A DNA stretch of 7,652 nucleotides from NCBI GenBank assembly GCA_964512765.1, contig CAZEKF010000030.1, forward strand, positions 1 through 7,652, given 5' to 3'. Positions 6,398-7,652 of the stretch are shown here, one piece after another. The notes below the pieces were generated by a model that was given only the letters and a program-made list of their open reading frames with translations, did no database searches and had not been told where the DNA came from. Each line of letters begins with the position of its first letter. The first letter of the stretch is position 1. The translations under genes and the position numbers were made by a program. Source of the stretch: GW2011-AR15 sp964512765 (lineage in GTDB: Archaea; Nanobdellota; Nanobdellia; Woesearchaeales; GW2011-AR15).

Positions 6398-6875
6398 CAT
6401 CACCTGTAAAAAGCCCTCTAAAAACTCTAACTTTATTTTTTGTTTTAACAAAAACTATTGGAACATTTTGTCGTGAAAGATCGTGTATGTCAACTATGTC
6501 AACTTTATTATCTTCAGTACTTGTATAGATTGTATTTGGTTCAACAGGTGTTTTTAGATCTCCGTAATACCTAAAACTTTTTTCAGAATTGTCATCGTAC
6601 ACTTTAAGTATATCTTCTGTAAATGCATACGTAAACCCTAACGTATCTTGCGGGTATGAAAAAACAACATCGTTTGGTGCTGCCCATAACGTAATCAAAT
6701 CAAGCTGAACATCTGTTCCTGACCGTACTTTTTCGTAAGTGTTTGAAGAATTCGCTTGGTTTAACCTACTAACAACAATTAATGCTACAACAAGAACAAC
6801 TGTTAATCCAATCACTACTGACCATACTTCTTCTTGTGCTTTTTTTGAAAATCTAATCTTCTCTAATAATTTCAT
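6387..6875 (-). CDS. Pilin-like single-pass protein with KKAQ leader
   Basis: A 162-aa protein with a longer charged n-region (MKLLEKIRFSKKAQ), then a very hydrophobic helix (about 17-36, SVVIGLTVVLVVALIVV) and an outward domain with no cysteine. This layout is that of archaeal type IV pilin-like proteins, cut by a prepilin peptidase between Ala13 and Gln14. The domain has LDLITLWAAPNDVVFSYP around residues 58-75, a YAFTEDILKVYDDN segment and a beta-rich end (VPIVFVKTKNKVRVFRG). No specific family is recognised. The ATG is 10 nt after the previous stop and has no clear Shine-Dalgarno site, so it probably relies on readthrough of ribosomes from the upstream gene. The 3' end overlaps the next gene by about 8-11 bp. 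Confidence 0.8.
   Translation of the reverse strand: MKLLEKIRFSKKAQEEVWSVVIGLTVVLVVALIVVSRLNQANSSNTYEKVRSGTDVQLDLITLWAAPNDVVFSYPQDTLGFTYAFTEDILKVYDDNSEKSFRYYGDLKTPVEPNTIYTSTEDNKVDIVDIHDLSRQNVPIVFVKTKNKVRVFRGLFTGDDVV
6399..6405 (-). promoter_or_regulatory. Strong ribosome-binding site (AGGTGAT) that decides the start of the 165-aa gene
   Basis: The minus strand reads AGGTGATGATGTTG. The site is a seven-base match to the archaeal anti-Shine-Dalgarno and is fused with two consecutive ATGs. The first ATG shares bases with the site itself. The second (6397) starts 3 nt after AGGTG; the TTG (6394) starts 6 nt after it. It lies inside the last codons of the upstream gene. Confidence 0.65.
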
Positions 6876-6885
6876 TTTTTTTACA

Positions 6886-7368
6886 TTAAGGGCTCATTTT
6901 TATACCTAAAACATATTTTTCATCCACTTGTTCAAGGTAAATTTCATGAGTAACAATTTTATCAATTCCTGCATCAATCTTAAAATCAGAACTAGGTTCA
7001 TAAGGAACATACTTACAATAAGTTTTAAATCTTCTTTTTTCAGCTAAACATGTATCGTGCGTGCAAGCGCATATGCACGGATAGTCTTCACCACCGCGTT
7101 CACAAATTTCTGAACCTTGTTTAAAACCAAGGATCATAAACTCGTCTGTCTGAACAGGAATTTTCCTAGTAATTTCGTCAAAATCAGGGTTAAACGTGTC
7201 AACTGCCTTGTCAATAAAATTCAATGTTTTAACAGACGGATCCAATGCATCACCGTAAACAAGGTTATAAAACTTGGCTCCAAACCTAATTATTAAAAAA
7301 AGCATAAGTGCAAAAATTACCATTTTTACAAGCTGACGTACCATGTCTTCCTGTGCTTTTTTATTCAT
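6886..7368 (-). CDS. Pilin-like single-pass protein with KKAQ leader and Cys-rich extracellular domain
   Basis: About 160 aa, starting MNKKAQEDMVRQLVK, followed by a hydrophobic helix (about 12-28) and an extracellular domain. Six cysteines cluster at residues 89-118, with a CICAC core (C98, C100, C102) plus C89, C107 and C118, suggesting a compact disulfide-bonded or metal-binding knot. The C terminus is beta-rich. No named family is recognised. The frame stays open to a TTG at 7464, but that start would overlap the upstream gene by 104 bp and bury the KKAQ leader. ATGs at 7380 and 7377 are alternatives. ATG 7368 was chosen because it puts KKAQ directly after the initiator and overlaps the previous TAA by only 8 bp. 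The gene ends 10 bp before the next start. Confidence 0.8.
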   Translation of the reverse strand: MNKKAQEDMVRQLVKMVIFALMLFLIIRFGAKFYNLVYGDALDPSVKTLNFIDKAVDTFNPDFDEITRKIPVQTDEFMILGFKQGSEICERGGEDYPCICACTHDTCLAEKRRFKTYCKYVPYEPSSDFKIDAGIDKIVTHEIYLEQVDEKYVLGIKMSP

Positions 7369-7645
7369 TACACTCATCATTTGTTTTAACCCATTTATCG
7401 TCTTGACACTCAAGTAACATTCCGAAATAAGAACATTTACTATCACCTGAATCACATTTTCCAATCAGATTCTTAAAATCTATTATACTATCTTCTCCAG
7501 TATCGGTTGTGTCCTTTCCTGCATTATATATGCCTTCGGACGGTGCTTTTGTTAATATGTACAGCAACCCAATAGCAACAATCAGTACAAGTAAACCAAG
7601 TAATCCCCAAACAATATACGACCATGACACATTTGCTTTTTTCAT
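7361..7645 (-). CDS. Small single-pass membrane protein with class III-like leader and four-Cys tail
   Basis: A 94-aa protein: leader MKKANVSW, one hydrophobic helix (about 9-31), an acidic linker (about 42-57, KDTTDTGEDSIIDF) and a short C-terminal module with four cysteines (C64, C71, C80, C92), presumably two disulfides outside the cell. No named family is recognised. The start is fixed: an in-frame TAA lies at 7649-7651, just upstream of the ATG at 7645, so the gene is complete although it sits at the window edge. That TAA might also be the end of another operon gene. Only 7 bases of upstream sequence are visible, so no promoter or Shine-Dalgarno site can be judged. The next gene overlaps its stop by 8 bp. 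Confidence 0.78.
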   Translation of the reverse strand: MKKANVSWSYIVWGLLGLLVLIVAIGLLYILTKAPSEGIYNAGKDTTDTGEDSIIDFKNLIGKCDSGDSKCSYFGMLLECQDDKWVKTNDECNE

Positions 7646-7652
7646 TTTTTAT

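Noticed and set aside
6398..6451. TTG at 6451 as start of the 165-aa gene
   Set aside because: It would overlap the upstream gene by 65 bp and place the KKAQ leader and helix after an extra charged segment; a strong ribosome-binding site lies further in.
7369..7464. TTG at 7464 as start of the 160-aa gene
   Set aside because: It would overlap the upstream gene by 104 bp, and the added residues do not look like a leader. ATG at 7368 gives a standard MNKKAQ start.
5452..7645. Archaellum (archaellin) operon
   Set aside because: Leaders are similar, but the downstream domains are short and often Cys-rich, and no archaellin-like or FlaG/F/H/I/J-like sequence is visible.
1..7652. tRNA, rRNA, CRISPR array or insertion sequence
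   Set aside because: No cloverleaf, array of repeats and spacers, transposase or terminal inverted repeats were seen; nearly all bases are in coding sequence.

Overview
The window looks like part of the genome of a small-genome archaeon, most likely of the DPANN group (Woesearchaeota/Pacearchaeota-like). This is inferred from four things: an archaeal-type RPA (OB-fold single-strand DNA-binding protein), an archaeal TATA box (TTTTAAATAT) upstream of it, ribosome-binding sites of the AGGTG(AT) type, and a run of membrane proteins that begin with archaeal class III (prepilin-like) leaders of the KKAQ type. The DNA is AT-rich throughout.

Layout: at the left edge is the last 43 codons of a plus-strand membrane protein (possibly a CPBP/CAAX-type intramembrane protease). 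It meets the RPA gene tail to tail; the two stop codons share the 6-bp palindrome TTATAA at 129-134. RPA (129-1733, minus) has its own promoter in the 75-bp gap at 1734-1808. Everything from 1809 to 7645 is one tightly packed minus-strand operon of seven genes with overlaps of 4-11 bp or gaps of about 10 bp. It probably continues upstream beyond the right edge, because no promoter is visible there.

Operon in transcription order: four small single-pass proteins (94, 160, 162 and about 165 aa), a 151-aa single-pass protein, a 407-aa membrane-anchored C39-like cysteine peptidase, and an 808-aa secreted/membrane protein. The 808-aa protein carries a Cys-rich domain, a two-helix membrane hairpin, a lysozyme-like SLT transglycosylase domain and a C-terminal CHAP-like cysteine hydrolase. 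The first six start with short K-rich leaders (KKAN, KKAQ, KKAQ, KKAQ, NKG, KKAD) directly followed by a hydrophobic helix, so they resemble type IV pilin-like or signal-anchored surface proteins. Disregarding catalytic cysteines, every exported protein has an even cysteine count, whereas cytosolic RPA has none, which fits disulfide-bonded extracellular domains.

Working model (inference): the operon builds a cell-surface assembly of pilin-like subunits with a protease and a bifunctional murein hydrolase facing outward. Archaea of this kind have no peptidoglycan, so the hydrolase probably acts on bacterial walls. It could be an antibacterial or predatory weapon, or a VirB1-like wall opener for a type IV-like secretion or transfer apparatus. 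This combination is the best candidate in the window for an undescribed system.
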